Assembly: GCF_004765605.1 (NCBI RefSeq)
Contig: NZ_SRLC01000001.1
Span: 1,054,001 to 1,118,000, forward strand
Direction: 5' to 3'
DNA length: 64,000 nt
Origin: Hymenobacter aquaticus
Lineage (GTDB): Bacteria > Bacteroidota > Bacteroidia > Cytophagales > Hymenobacteraceae
Shown here piece by piece: positions 7,997 through 17,879 of the stretch. The notes under the pieces are model-generated. The model had not been told where the DNA came from. It saw only the letters and a list, made by a program, of their open reading frames with translations, and did no database searches. Each line of letters starts with the position of its first letter. The stretch's first letter is position 1. The position numbers and the translations under genes are program-made.

Positions 7997-9076
7997 ATGA
8001 ATCCCTACATCTACCTGCGAGGCCTACGCCACGCCGAACACACCGTCTTTGCCGTGCAGGATGGTCAGAAATATTATACCGACGCCCAGTTTGGGGTTCG
8101 GCAAGCCTATTCCAGCGGCCAGCAGGTAAAGCGCAGTATTATGGATGCGCTGACTACCGGCCTGAACGTGCCACCCGCGCCCATTACCTTCAACTGGCAA
8201 ATCAAAAAGGGCAAGAATGCCGAAGTGCAGTTCGAGCAAAAGGAGCCCTGGTCGCCCTGCGACCCGACGCACGTAGACCAGTTGCTGGGCGGCTATATGC
8301 GGGCCGAAACCGGGGAGTTCACCATCAAGCGACGTAGCCCGCTCTCTATATCGGCTATGCGGCCATTGCACCCGCTGCTGGGCGGCCTGGAGCGGGAGCG
8401 GGAAAACCTGACTTTCGACCGGACCTCTCACCCTACTCACCACCCGGTGCGCGTGCGCGACGAGAAAGGCAATGAGCTGACGCAGGAAGACGTGGACACC
8501 CTGCTGCTGAATACCAAGCGCAACCTACCCAACCGCATCTGGATTCCCGACCACAGCCGCGCCTCTGGCCTATTCGTGTACGATGTGTGCGTGGATTTGC
8601 GCACCTTATTCTGCGTTTCCACCAATACGCTGGAACCGGAGTTGCACCCGTCGAAAGTGCAGGAGCTGAAAGATAAAGGCTGGACTGAAACGCGTAACGT
8701 GTTCGGCCCTTGCCTGCTAGCTCCCAAAGAGCACCGCGACAAATACATTCCGGCCCTAGCCCATGCCCTCATCAACTGGCGCATCACCAGCAACCAAGCC
8801 CGCACGTTCAGCCTGATGGAAACGCTGGCTCTGGCTATAAGCGACAACGCCAATCATCTGGCCGGAGCTATTCGGGGCCAATTGCGCGAAGACACCGAAA
8901 AGCCAACGGCGAAGCCACTGCTGGACGAAACGGCCGGAGCCTCCATTTATGTTGCCCTACCTGCGGGTGGCTACATTGCCGGAGCATATGGCGCCGCCGA
9001 CGCCTTGGACCGAGCCGAGCAGCAGCTAATTGCGCGGCTACAAGCTTTTGACTATGAAAATCAATTAGCCGGCTGA
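7997..9076 (+). CDS. cas7: Cascade backbone protein Cas7
   Basis: Probable RAMP protein that polymerises along the crRNA spacer to form the Cascade backbone. 359 residues. Family-like features are an N-terminal strand, 'SSGQQVKRSI' (~39-48), a mid-protein 'RRSPLSISAMRPLHPLLGG' segment resembling the conserved RxSPLxIS region, and 'ARTFSLMETLALAISDN' near residue 275. It starts 12 bp after the Cas8-like gene and is the last interference gene. Its stop codon touches a perfect 25-bp hairpin that separates it from the adaptation genes. The Cst2/DevR-type Cas7 of type I-B is the closest fit. Confidence 0.75.
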   Translation: MNPYIYLRGLRHAEHTVFAVQDGQKYYTDAQFGVRQAYSSGQQVKRSIMDALTTGLNVPPAPITFNWQIKKGKNAEVQFEQKEPWSPCDPTHVDQLLGGYMRAETGEFTIKRRSPLSISAMRPLHPLLGGLERERENLTFDRTSHPTHHPVRVRDEKGNELTQEDVDTLLLNTKRNLPNRIWIPDHSRASGLFVYDVCVDLRTLFCVSTNTLEPELHPSKVQELKDKGWTETRNVFGPCLLAPKEHRDKYIPALAHALINWRITSNQARTFSLMETLALAISDNANHLAGAIRGQLREDTEKPTAKPLLDETAGASIYVALPAGGYIAGAYGAADALDRAEQQLIARLQAFDYENQLAG

Positions 9077-9127
9077 CAAGAAAGGAATGAGCCGTTTCAG
9101 CACTGAAACGGCTCATTCCTTTCTTGT
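9076..9127. terminator. Perfect 25-bp hairpin between the interference and adaptation modules
   Basis: Arms 9076-9100 and 9103-9127 are exact reverse complements around a CA centre, beginning at the last base of the cas7 stop codon. The long AT/GC mixed stem with a short T-containing 3' arm suggests a terminator or attenuator that would lower cas4-cas1-cas2 expression relative to Cascade. An RNase III-type processing site is an alternative. Confidence 0.6.
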
Positions 9128-9144
9128 AAATCTATAGCAGTGCC

Positions 9145-9648
9145 ATGCACATCACGGGCAAGCATATCAACTACTACCACATCTGCCACCGTAAGCTATG
9201 GCTGTTTCATAACGGCATCAGCTTTCAGCACACGCACGCCAATGTGGCCGACGGCTCACTGCTGCACCTGACTGCCTACCCGCAGCGGGCGGCCCGCTAC
9301 CGCGAAATCCAGATTGACGGTATCAAAATCGACTTATATGATCCGCACGAGCGGGTAATTCATGAAATCAAGCGCTCCGATAAATTGGAGCACGCCAGCA
9401 TCGCGCAGCTGCAGTATTACCTCTTTGTGCTGGAGCGGCACGGCGTGGCAGGCCCCACCGGCATTCTGGAATACCCCAAGATCCGGCAGACGCAGACCGT
9501 AGTCCTCACCGACGCCGACCGGGCAGCCATTCCGCAGTGGGAAGCCGGCATTGAGCAAGTCGTGACGGCCCCCGAGTGTCCGCCGGTCATCAACAAGCCG
9601 CTGTGTCGGCAGTGCAGCTACTACGAGTTCTGCTACGTGGGCGAGTGA
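9145..9648 (+). CDS. cas4: CRISPR adaptation nuclease Cas4
   Basis: PD-(D/E)xK exonuclease that trims prespacers and checks the PAM before Cas1-Cas2 integration. 167 residues, the usual small Cas4. Metal-binding residues appear as D63 ('KIDLYD'), E74 and K76 ('HEIKR'), with the downstream 'QLQYYL' helix. Four cysteines fit the iron-sulfur cluster: C14 ('HICHRK') and C154, C157, C163 ('CRQCSYYEFC'). It is the first gene after the hairpin and 58 bp before cas1, so cas4-cas1-cas2 form the adaptation module. Confidence 0.92.
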   Translation: MHITGKHINYYHICHRKLWLFHNGISFQHTHANVADGSLLHLTAYPQRAARYREIQIDGIKIDLYDPHERVIHEIKRSDKLEHASIAQLQYYLFVLERHGVAGPTGILEYPKIRQTQTVVLTDADRAAIPQWEAGIEQVVTAPECPPVINKPLCRQCSYYEFCYVGE

Positions 9649-9706
9649 GCGGGCTTTGCTGAATGCCACCGCGAAGCGCACGTATCCCAACTACACCCGT
9701 AATTCT

Positions 9707-10714
9707 ATGCGTAAGACCTACTATTTGTTCAACCCCGGCCGGCTTAGCCGCAAAGACAATACGCTGCAATACACGGCCTACGACGAGCAAGGGCTGCCGG
9801 GGCAGGTGAAGTATCTGCCGGTGGAGGACGTGGCCGACCTGTACGTGTTCGGGTCGCTGGACGCTAACTCCTCGCTCTATAACTTTCTGGGCAAGCAGGG
9901 CATTTCGGTACACTTCTTCGACTACTATGAGCACTATACCGGCTCTTTTATGGCGAAGGAATACCTGCTGGCCGGCAAGCTGCAGGTGCAGCAGACGCAA
10001 CACTACACCTCCAAAACCAAGCGTATTGTCCTGGCCCGCAAGTTTGTGGAGGGCTCGGCCTTCAACCTGCTTAAGAACCTGCGCTACTACCAGGGCCGGG
10101 GCCGCGACGTGGCGCAGGAAATCGGCCAGATTGAAGGCTATGTGGCGGCCCTTTCCTTCGCCCCGGCCGCACCGGAGCTGATGGGCTTGGAAGGCAACAT
10201 TCGCCAGACCTACTACGGGGCCTTTGACCGGCTGGTGCCGGCCGACTACGCTTTTGGCACCCGCACCACCCAGCCCCCGCAGAACGAGCTAAACGCGCTG
10301 ATGTCGTTTGGCAACATGCTCTGCTACTCGGCCTGCCTCTCCCAGATTTACCACACCCAGCTCAACCCGACCATCAGCTTTCTGCACGAGCCCGGCACCC
10401 GCCGCTTCTCCCTGGCCCTGGATCTGGCCGAAGTCTTCAAGCCGCTGCTGGTAGACCGGCTCATCTTCCGGGTGCTCAACAAAAAGGAAATCCGCCCCAG
10501 CGACTTCGTGCAGGACCTGGGCCGGTGCGTACTCAAGGAATCGGCCCGCAAAACGGTGGTGCGCGTATTCGAGGAGCGGCTGAAGGAAACAATTCAGCAC
10601 CGCAGCCTCAAGCGCAGCGTGAGCTACCAGCACCTGATCAAGCTGGAGTGCTACAAGCTCACCAAACACCTGATGCAGATGGAGGAATACAAACCGTTTA
10701 AAGCCTGGTGGTAA
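9707..10714 (+). CDS. cas1: CRISPR integrase Cas1
   Basis: Metal-dependent integrase that with Cas2 inserts new spacers at the leader end of the array. 335 residues from the ATG starting 'MRKTYYLFNPGRLSRKD', the typical Cas1b N-terminus. An upstream ATG at 9656 would add 17 non-conserved residues and is rejected. Catalytic positions are E162 ('LEGNIRQTYY'), H227 ('SFLHEPG') and E242 or D239 ('ALDLAEVFKP'), all intact. One base separates its stop from the cas2 start, so the two are coupled. Confidence 0.95.
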   Translation: MRKTYYLFNPGRLSRKDNTLQYTAYDEQGLPGQVKYLPVEDVADLYVFGSLDANSSLYNFLGKQGISVHFFDYYEHYTGSFMAKEYLLAGKLQVQQTQHYTSKTKRIVLARKFVEGSAFNLLKNLRYYQGRGRDVAQEIGQIEGYVAALSFAPAAPELMGLEGNIRQTYYGAFDRLVPADYAFGTRTTQPPQNELNALMSFGNMLCYSACLSQIYHTQLNPTISFLHEPGTRRFSLALDLAEVFKPLLVDRLIFRVLNKKEIRPSDFVQDLGRCVLKESARKTVVRVFEERLKETIQHRSLKRSVSYQHLIKLECYKLTKHLMQMEEYKPFKAWW

Positions 10715-10715
10715 G

Positions 10716-10979
10716 ATGTACGTATTGCTGGTGTATGATATCCGGGAGAAGCGCGTGGGCAAGATGCTCAAGCTCTGCCGCCGCTACCTGAACTGGATAC
10801 AGAATTCAGTGTTTGAAGGTGAAATCTCGGAGGTCAAGTTGAAAGAGCTCCTGGCCAAGGCACACGAATTTCTGAACCCCGATGAGGATAGCGTGCTGAT
10901 ATTTAAAAGCCGCAGTCAGCAATGGCTGGAGAAGCAGGTCGTGGGCCAGGAGCGCAACCGGCTGGATACCTTCCTGTAG
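10716..10979 (+). CDS. cas2: CRISPR adaptation protein Cas2
   Basis: Structural partner of Cas1, forming the central dimer of the integration complex. 87 residues, the normal size. It opens with 'MYVLLVYDI', which carries the conserved aspartate (D8) after the first strand, then 'RRYLNWIQNSVFEGEI', the family's typical helix-strand. It is the last gene of the cas operon and directly precedes the CRISPR leader. Confidence 0.95.
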   Translation: MYVLLVYDIREKRVGKMLKLCRRYLNWIQNSVFEGEISEVKLKELLAKAHEFLNPDEDSVLIFKSRSQQWLEKQVVGQERNRLDTFL

Positions 10980-11173
10980 CCCGGGAGTCGTCTATCAGCC
11001 CTAAACCTTGTAGCTGCACTGCTTAAGGAAGTTGCCGTAAAGATTAAGTAATTGATTACCATGGGTCGTCGCTGCCTGGGTAAAAGCTTGTTATTGCCGA
11101 GCGACGACTTCGTGCGTTCAGTTTACGGACAAAAATGTAGCTTCAAGCTTTAGTAAGAGCCTTTTTGCGTCGG
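10980..11173 (+). promoter_or_regulatory. CRISPR leader
   Basis: 194 bp between cas2 and the first repeat, more AT-rich than the surroundings. It should hold the array promoter and the Cas1-Cas2 integration signals. An inverted repeat (GTCGTCGCT at 11065 and AGCGACGAC at 11100) sits ~70-110 bp before the first repeat. This side is called the leader because the repeats here are perfect, whereas repeat variants accumulate at the other end. Confidence 0.75.
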
Positions 11174-14100
11174 GCCTCAATCGGACTGTGTGGAATTGAA
11201 ATAACAATCGGTCGTTGTGGGGCACCCGGGCGGCGTTGCCTCAATCGGACTGTGTGGAATTGAAATGACTGGTTAATCAGCAGCACGTCGATGACGTTGT
11301 CGGCCTCAATCGGACTGTGTGGAATTGAAATTATGAAATGATGGAAGCTAAGGACGGGAAAGAGCCCGCCTCAATCGGACTGTGTGGAATTGAAATAGGC
11401 TTTTGCCGAAGCCGACAGGCTCGACGCGGCAAGCCTCAATCGGACTGTGTGGAATTGAAATAGGTGAAGATTCCATAATTGTCAGTGGTTTAGTGTTGCC
11501 TCAATCGGACTGTGTGGAATTGAAATCTTTCGGAACAGGGCAGTGTAATTAGGGGTGTTCCAGCCTCAATCGGACTGTGTGGAATTGAAATAACCTGAAC
11601 GACGCCGCGCTGCGGGCCACGTTGCAGGCCTCAATCGGACTGTGTGGAATTGAAATAGGAAAGTTGTATCGAGCTGCTTTTTCAGGTCGCCGGCCTCAAT
11701 CGGACTGTGTGGAATTGAAATGCCGGCACCCACGTTGCAGCAAGCCCTGGCCGCTCAGGCCTCAATCGGACTGTGTGGAATTGAAATATTTCCAGGGAGC
11801 GGGGCTGGCGGCCTCCGCGCGTTGCCTCAATCGGACTGTGTGGAATTGAAATAGTAGAAGAACACTACAAGACCAACCCCGAACGAGCGCCTCAATCGGA
11901 CTGTGTGGAATTGAAATAGCGTTGGCCAGGGCTTTTTCCTATTTACGACACCAGCCTCAATCGGACTGTGTGGAATTGAAATAGCATCAGGCCCAGGCTG
12001 CCTTCCCCATCGGCCGGGCCTCAATCGGACTGTGTGGAATTGAAATGTTAAGATGAAGTCGCACAGGGCCAGGATGCGCCGGGCCTCAATCGGACTGTGT
12101 GGAATTGAAATGCTTTACTTCTTGCTCGGCAGGGGGCGGGGTGGCAGGCCTCAATCGGACTGTGTGGAATTGAAATGGGCAAGTTCACTGTGAGCGTATC
12201 CCAGCACCTGTGGGCCTCAATCGGACTGTGTGGAATTGAAATGTAGCCAGAATGTAGTTGATGATGCTGTAGGCGGTGGCCTCAATCGGACTGTGTGGAA
12301 TTGAAATAAGTCAACCCGCCGCGCCTACGCGCTTCCTTGCAAGGCCTCAATCGGACTGTGTGGAATTGAAATCGGTGACGGGGTGCGGTTCAAAGGCCGG
12401 GGGCTGATGCCTCAATCGGACTGTGTGGAATTGAAATGGCGCTGGCTTTCACGCGGGCGGTATCCGAATCGAAGCCTCAATCGGACTGTGTGGAATTGAA
12501 ATTTCGTAAATAACCACCGGGGAAACCGGAGCCGAGAAGCCTCAATCGGACTGTGTGGAATTGAAATTGCAAGAAGAGATCTGGGCTGCCCTGTTCGGGT
12601 GCCGCCTCAATCGGACTGTGTGGAATTGAAATAGGTTCGGGCTTTGCTGAGTGGCGGGGTGTTCGTTGCCTCAATCGGACTGTGTGGAATTGAAATCGCA
12701 CAGACCGGCTTTACCGTGCTGGGCGGGGCGGTGCCTCAATCGGACTGTGTGGAATTGAAATAATAGTCGCTGGGTTTGGTATCCAGCAGCGCCCCTTGCC
12801 TCAATCGGACTGTGTGGAATTGAAATTGAAGCTGACCAAGGCAGACCGGGAAGCGGCGGAAGGCCTCAATCGGACTGTGTGGAATTGAAATACCGTTTTT
12901 GCTGGCGGGAGGCGTGTAGCTTCGGCCGCCTCAATCGGACTGTGTGGAATTGAAATGCCGTAACGTTACCCGGCTGTTCTTCACTACCGCCTTACCTCAA
13001 TCGGACTGTGTGGAATTGAAATAGGGGCAAAGCACCGTGGCCAGCGGCCTCAACGCCAGCCTCAATCGGACTGTGTGGAATTGAAATTCCATTTTTTCGG
13101 AGCAGTAGGTAGCCGGGCGCGGCGCCTCAATCGGACTGTGTGGAATTGAAATAGCTGCGGTACCACGTCGCCCACGCGCACAAACCAGGCCTCAATCGGA
13201 CTGTGTGGAATTGAAATGGGCCAAGTTCTTCCTGGCCGGCCTCACCTATAACCGCCTCAATCGGACTGTGTGGAATTGAAATAGGTTATCGTGCCCGGGC
13301 TCCTGCACCAGGTTGCGCAGGCCTCAATCGGACTGTGTGGAATTGAAATAGCTGAGCACGGCCTTCATGAAGTCCTTCATCGGGGCCTCAATCGGACTGT
13401 GTGGAATTGAAATTCGACTTCGCCGCCGCCTCCCGTGGGCAGGACAACGCCTCAATCGGACTGTGTGGAATTGAAATAGGTGCTAAGCATTACCTACGCG
13501 ACGGACACCGATGGCCTCAATCGGACTGTGTGGAATTGAAATAGTGTAGGCGCTGCTCGGGGAATCATCCCCTAACTCCGCCTCAATCGGACTGTGTGGA
13601 ATTGAAATTCGACGGCTGCCAGCTTGAAGATGCGGTGCAGGCGCGGGCCTCAATCGGACTGTGTGGAATTGAAATGTTTTCTTGGCGGCGTAATCTGCCT
13701 GCGTCTTGATGCCTCAATCGGACTGTGTGGAATTGAAATTTATGTTTTCCGTCGAGGAAACCTGTGTCATCATGGGGCCTCAATCGGACTGTGTGGAATT
13801 GAAATGTTACCGACACGTCCGAAGATGGACTCCGGCTGCTGGCCTCAATCGGACTGTGTGGAATTGAAATTGGGTGTTGGCGTAGTTGAAGATGCCGCCG
13901 GCCCGCGCCTCAATCGGACTGTGTGGAATTGAAATGGGTCAAGGTCCTCCAGTAGCGGGCTGCTCTGGCGGGCCTCAATCGGACTGTGTGGAATTGAAAT
14001 CCTGGCCACACTGCGCGCCGCGCGCGACGTGGTGCAGCCTCAATCGGACTGTGTAGAATTGAAATAGGAGATTAACAACTCCCTGCGCTCGATGAAGAAG

Positions 14101-15154
14101 GGGCCTCAATCGGACTGTGTGGAATTGAAATTGATCTGTGTACTACCCTAGAAGATGGAACAGTACCGCCTCAATCGGACTGTGTGGAATTGAAATGAGG
14201 CTTTCCAGCGCAGGGCGGGTCAGGGGTTTGTGCCTCAATCGGACTGTGTGGAATTGAAATGCTACAATCCCAACGACCCTCAGCACTTCTAGCCATGCCT
14301 CAATCGGACTGTGTGGAATTGAAATTGGGCTGCAGCGGCCCGGCTGATCTACTTGTGTCGAGCCTCAATCGGACTGTGTGGAATTGAAATGTAGATCATC
14401 ACGGTTTTGTTCTGGTGGTCGGCGTAGCCTCAATCGGACTGTGTGGAATTGAAATACTACAGGCGGGAGCACCAGAAGCGTTTGCACAACGCCTTAATCG
14501 GACTGTGTGGAATTGAAATTCAGCAATTTCACCGACTCCTCAATCGGACTGTGTGGAATTGAAATACCAGCATCAGCATGTTCACGCCAGACGGCTCCTT
14601 CGCCTCAATCGGACTGTGTGGAATTGAAATCGAAGCAGCTCGGTGAATCTGTTGCCTGGGCCGTGCGCCTCAATCGGACTGTGTGGAATTGAAATGGTAC
14701 ATGGCTTTTATTATGCGCTCTAGCTATCAAAGCCTCAATCGGACTGTGTGGAATTGAAATTGCTCTGGGACGGGCCGCAGGGCCTGTATCAGCAGTGCCT
14801 CAATCGGACTGTTGTGTGGAATTGAAATTATCTGGTGGACTCGCTGCAACTGCCCAAGCAGGGCGCCTCAATCGGACTGTGTGGAATTGAAATGTGTAAC
14901 CGCCGCGCATACTGGTCAGCACAAACGTGGCCTCAATCGGACTGTGTGGAATTGAAATAACTCCTGCGCGGCCGTAGCCTGGCTGATATACCCTGCCTCA
15001 ATCGGACTGTGTGGAATTGAAATTGGATCAGCAAAATCCTGAAAATCTACCGGCCTTCGAGCCTCAATCGGACTGTGTGGAATTGAAATCTTGAAAATTC
15101 ATACAAAACCTCGCTTCGTTGTTCAGCCTCAATCGGACTGTGTGGAATTGAAAG
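11174..15154 (+). CRISPR. CRISPR array, 62 repeats and 61 spacers
   Basis: The consensus repeat is 29 nt, beginning GCCTCAATCGGACTG and ending GTGGAATTGAAAT. Spacers are mostly 35-37 nt (period 64-66). I counted 62 repeat copies. Variants lie in the distal half: one G-to-A change at 14037-14065, GCCTT at 14491, TCCT at 14537, a 2-nt insertion at 14797 and a terminal GAAAG in the last copy. One spacer (14520-14536) is only 17 nt, which suggests a deletion. All other spacers looked distinct. The oldest spacers should lie at the right-hand end. Transcription from the leader would give pre-crRNA for Cas6. Confidence 0.98.
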
Positions 15155-15360
15155 CGGCCTGCGCGAGTGTAATGCTTACGCTTCTTACTCCTTCATAGCG
15201 AGATTATTGTCATCGTTGTATTCGCACGCTTTTACACATACCAGGTATATATCCGCCACTCCGGGGGCTCGGTTTGACGGCTTGCCAAACACCTATAGCT
15301 GTTGCTTGTCGAAACCCTATAACTTACGCGGCACTCTTACCATTCTAGTTTTCCTGCCCT

Positions 15361-16281
15361 ATGCTCGACTTAGTTATCAACGCCCGCCAGGCATCCATCA
15401 GCGCCGGCTTCGACGTGAAGCGGATTCTGCCCTTCCGGGCGCGGCGCATGGTGGGGCCCTTCGTGTTCATGGACCACGCCGGCCCCATCAGCGTGCCGGT
15501 GGCCCAGCTGCCCGACCTCGACGTGCTGCCCCACCCCCACATTGGCCTGAGCACGGTCAGCTACCTGTTCGGCGGGCAGGTCACGCACCGCGACAGTCTG
15601 GGCGTGGAGCAGATCATCCGGCCCGGCGAGGTCAACTGGATGACGGCCGGCAGCGGCATTGCCCACTCCGAGCGGTTTGAGGATCCGGCCGCCCTGGCCG
15701 GCGGGCAGCTGGAAATGATTCAGACCTGGGTGGCCCTGCCCGAGGCCGACGAGGAAACGGCCCCGACCTTCACCAACTACCAGCCCCACGAGCTGCCCAT
15801 CTTCACCGAGCCCGGGGTGTGGATGCGCCTGATTGCGGGCAACGCCTACGGCCTGCGCAACGACGTGCGCACCCACTCGCCCCTGTTCTACCTGCACGTG
15901 GTGCTCCAGCCCGGCACCCGCTTCGGCCTGCCCCAGGGCTACCAGGAGCGCGGGGCCTACGTGGCCAAAGGCCAGGTGGAAGTAGCCGGCCACTTCTACG
16001 CGGCCGGGCAGCTGCTGGTCTTCACCCCCGGCCAAGACCCCATTATCATGGCCCGCGAAGCCACCACCCTGATGCTGCTGGGCGGCGAGCAGCTGGGGCC
16101 CCGCTTTATCTGGTGGAACTTCGTGTCCTCGCGCCCGGAGCGCATCGAGCAGGCCAAGGCCGACTGGGCCGCCGGCCGCATTGCCCTGCCCCCCACCGAC
16201 AACCACGAGTTCATTCCCCTGCCCCCGGACAAGTCGCGCCCGGCGTCTTCGGGCCCGGCCGCGCCCGAGCCGCTGTCGTAG
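15361..16281 (+). CDS. Pirin family protein
   Basis: Bicupin of the pirin family, usually an iron-binding redox-sensitive cofactor or a quercetin-dioxygenase-like enzyme. 306 residues. The N-terminal cupin shows 'PHPHIGLSTVSYLF' and 'THRDSLG', supplying the expected histidine ligands, and 'MTAGSGIAHSE', the conserved turn before the last ligand histidine and glutamate. The C-terminal cupin contains 'YVAKGQVEV' and 'MLLGGEQLG'. It stands alone between the CRISPR array and a terminator. Function within this cell is not indicated by its neighbours. Confidence 0.9.
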   Translation: MLDLVINARQASISAGFDVKRILPFRARRMVGPFVFMDHAGPISVPVAQLPDLDVLPHPHIGLSTVSYLFGGQVTHRDSLGVEQIIRPGEVNWMTAGSGIAHSERFEDPAALAGGQLEMIQTWVALPEADEETAPTFTNYQPHELPIFTEPGVWMRLIAGNAYGLRNDVRTHSPLFYLHVVLQPGTRFGLPQGYQERGAYVAKGQVEVAGHFYAAGQLLVFTPGQDPIIMAREATTLMLLGGEQLGPRFIWWNFVSSRPERIEQAKADWAAGRIALPPTDNHEFIPLPPDKSRPASSGPAAPEPLS

Positions 16282-16305
16282 CGCCGGGCCGCCGGCAAAA
16301 CCCGG

Positions 16306-16341
16306 AAGGCCCCTGCCGAGTAGTCGGCAGGGGCCTTTTTT
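16306..16341 (+). terminator. Rho-independent terminator after the pirin gene
   Basis: A 14-bp stem (AAGGCCCCTGCCGA paired with TCGGCAGGGGCCTT), a 4-nt loop and a T run. Confidence 0.88.
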
Positions 16342-16358
16342 AGGGGGTAAGCCCGGGC

Positions 16359-16547
16359 TTAGCGGATGTTGAGCAGGGACAGCACGCCCGGGTGCGGACC
16401 CGGCGCTTTGACCTGCCGGCTCACGATCAGCAAGCTGAGCAGGGCCAGCAGCAGCAGCCAGCCCGTGGCGCGCTGCCGCCAGGGCGAAGAACCAGTAGGG
16501 CCCGACTGCGAGGAGCCGGCGGGAAAAGAAGGTAGTGATGATGCCAT
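16359..16547 (-). CDS. Small single-pass membrane protein
   Basis: 62 residues from the ATG giving 'MASSLPSFPAGS'. A serine/proline-rich N-terminus is followed by one hydrophobic segment ('GWLLLLALLSLLIVSRQV') and a short basic tail. It resembles the small hypothetical membrane proteins common in this group. An upstream in-frame start would add 27 unconvincing residues. It converges on the pirin terminator. Modest confidence that it is expressed. Confidence 0.45.
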   Translation of the reverse strand: MASSLPSFPAGSSQSGPTGSSPWRQRATGWLLLLALLSLLIVSRQVKAPGPHPGVLSLLNIR

Positions 16548-16722
16548 AGGTGCGAGGAAATAAGGAGCGGAGTAGTGCCTATACGGGCTACCACAAATAA
16601 AGTCGCGGCCCCCATACGGCGGTATCACATAATGATGTGTGCCGCCGGCAAGAAACCGCCGGAAAGGCGCCCGGAATACCGGGCTTTTTTCGTACTCTGC
16701 CGCCGCTTACTTTCTTATTCTT

Positions 16723-17859
16723 ATGGCTGATACCCCCGACACCCCCCCCGCTACTCCCCCATCCGGCCCCCGCTCCGAAGCCGACATCCTGGCCGACCCG
16801 CGCCTGCGCGAATGGCTCGACGCCTACCGCCCACTGTTTCACGACACCTGCCTGAAAAGCTACGCCTATCTGCTCCAGGACCTGTACGACCACGGCAAGC
16901 GCTACGAGGACAGCCTGGAGTACCTGCTGCACCAGCACGACAAGGCCGCCTACAAGGGCCTGTGGCTGATTCAGCACCAGAAGCTCTTCGACCTGGAGTG
17001 CCAGTGGCGGGCCGGGCTGCTGACGGTGCCTGGGGCCCAGCTCACCGGCAACTTCGAAGACTGGCACGACGACATCCGGGCCTGCCCGGTGCTCACGCCC
17101 GTCAGCGAGGACGAGGTGGCCGTGCTCGACGCCTTCCTGGCCCAGGCCGACTACCCCGACGAGCTGGATCTGGGCAACCCCAGCAACGACTTCTGGCGGC
17201 ACCGCCGCTACCCCCACCTGCGCGACGCCGACCCGGAAGACTTGGAGCAGGACCTGACCGAGTTTACCCAGTTCTGGGATCTGCACCGGGGCACCGGCTA
17301 CCTGCGCCAGCTCCCCGACCCGCGCGGCGAGCAGGAAGCCCACTACGAAAAGGTGGCCCGCGCCGAACGGCGCCGCCTGAACCCGCCCCCACCGCCCGCC
17401 CCCGACGACCCGCGCCCCCACGCGCCCACCTTTGGCCCGGAGTTCCACGACCTGGTCCGGGAGTGGCTGCGCCGCTATGAGCCCGCCCGCACCCTGCGCC
17501 GCTTCGAGGCCAAGCTCCAGATGGCCGCCCGCCTGGAGGGCAACCACGAAACCGACCTGGAGGTGGCCCTGGCGCGCCTCCAGGAGGCCGGCCCCGGCCT
17601 GGTGCCCATCCAGGCCCACGCCGACTGGCGCCAGGGCATCATCGAGGCCTCCAACCGCTACTACCTCAGCCAGGTGCGCGCCGCCCTGCCCCACGTCTAC
17701 GACGAGTATTGCCAGCGCGAGCAGCTGGGCATCCGGCAGGCCCCCACCGGCGAGGGCCGCCGCCGCCGCAAGAAGGACAAGGGCCACTTCGACTGGCAGC
17801 AGGAGCTTATCCGCGAGGGCCGCCGCCTGCTGGGCGAGCCCGACGACCTGGCGTTCTAG
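16723..17859 (+). CDS. Hypothetical acidic/arginine-rich protein
   Basis: 378 residues from 'MADTPDTPPATPP'. An earlier in-frame start at 16639 overlaps probable promoter sequence and is rejected. The protein is hydrophilic with a proline-rich N-terminus, an internal proline linker around residue 225 ('PPPPPAPDDPRP') and a basic cluster near the end ('RRRRKKDKGH'). There is no signal peptide, membrane segment or catalytic motif. It lies convergent to the TOPRIM-like gene 20 bp away. I do not recognise the family. The high third-position GC supports this strand over a long antisense frame. Confidence 0.65.
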   Translation: MADTPDTPPATPPSGPRSEADILADPRLREWLDAYRPLFHDTCLKSYAYLLQDLYDHGKRYEDSLEYLLHQHDKAAYKGLWLIQHQKLFDLECQWRAGLLTVPGAQLTGNFEDWHDDIRACPVLTPVSEDEVAVLDAFLAQADYPDELDLGNPSNDFWRHRRYPHLRDADPEDLEQDLTEFTQFWDLHRGTGYLRQLPDPRGEQEAHYEKVARAERRRLNPPPPPAPDDPRPHAPTFGPEFHDLVREWLRRYEPARTLRRFEAKLQMAARLEGNHETDLEVALARLQEAGPGLVPIQAHADWRQGIIEASNRYYLSQVRAALPHVYDEYCQREQLGIRQAPTGEGRRRRKKDKGHFDWQQELIREGRRLLGEPDDLAF

Positions 17860-17879
17860 CAAATAACCACGGACTAGCC

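Noticed and set aside
11065..11108. Leader dyad (GTCGTCGCT/AGCGACGAC) as a possible tracrRNA or second promoter
   Set aside because: Type I systems use Cas6 and need no tracrRNA, and nothing else supports a small RNA here. It was noted only as part of the leader.
11622..14692. Several short open frames inside the CRISPR array
   Set aside because: All translate the repeat itself (recurrent 'PQSDCVELK' or 'FNSTQSD'), so they are frames through repeats, not genes.
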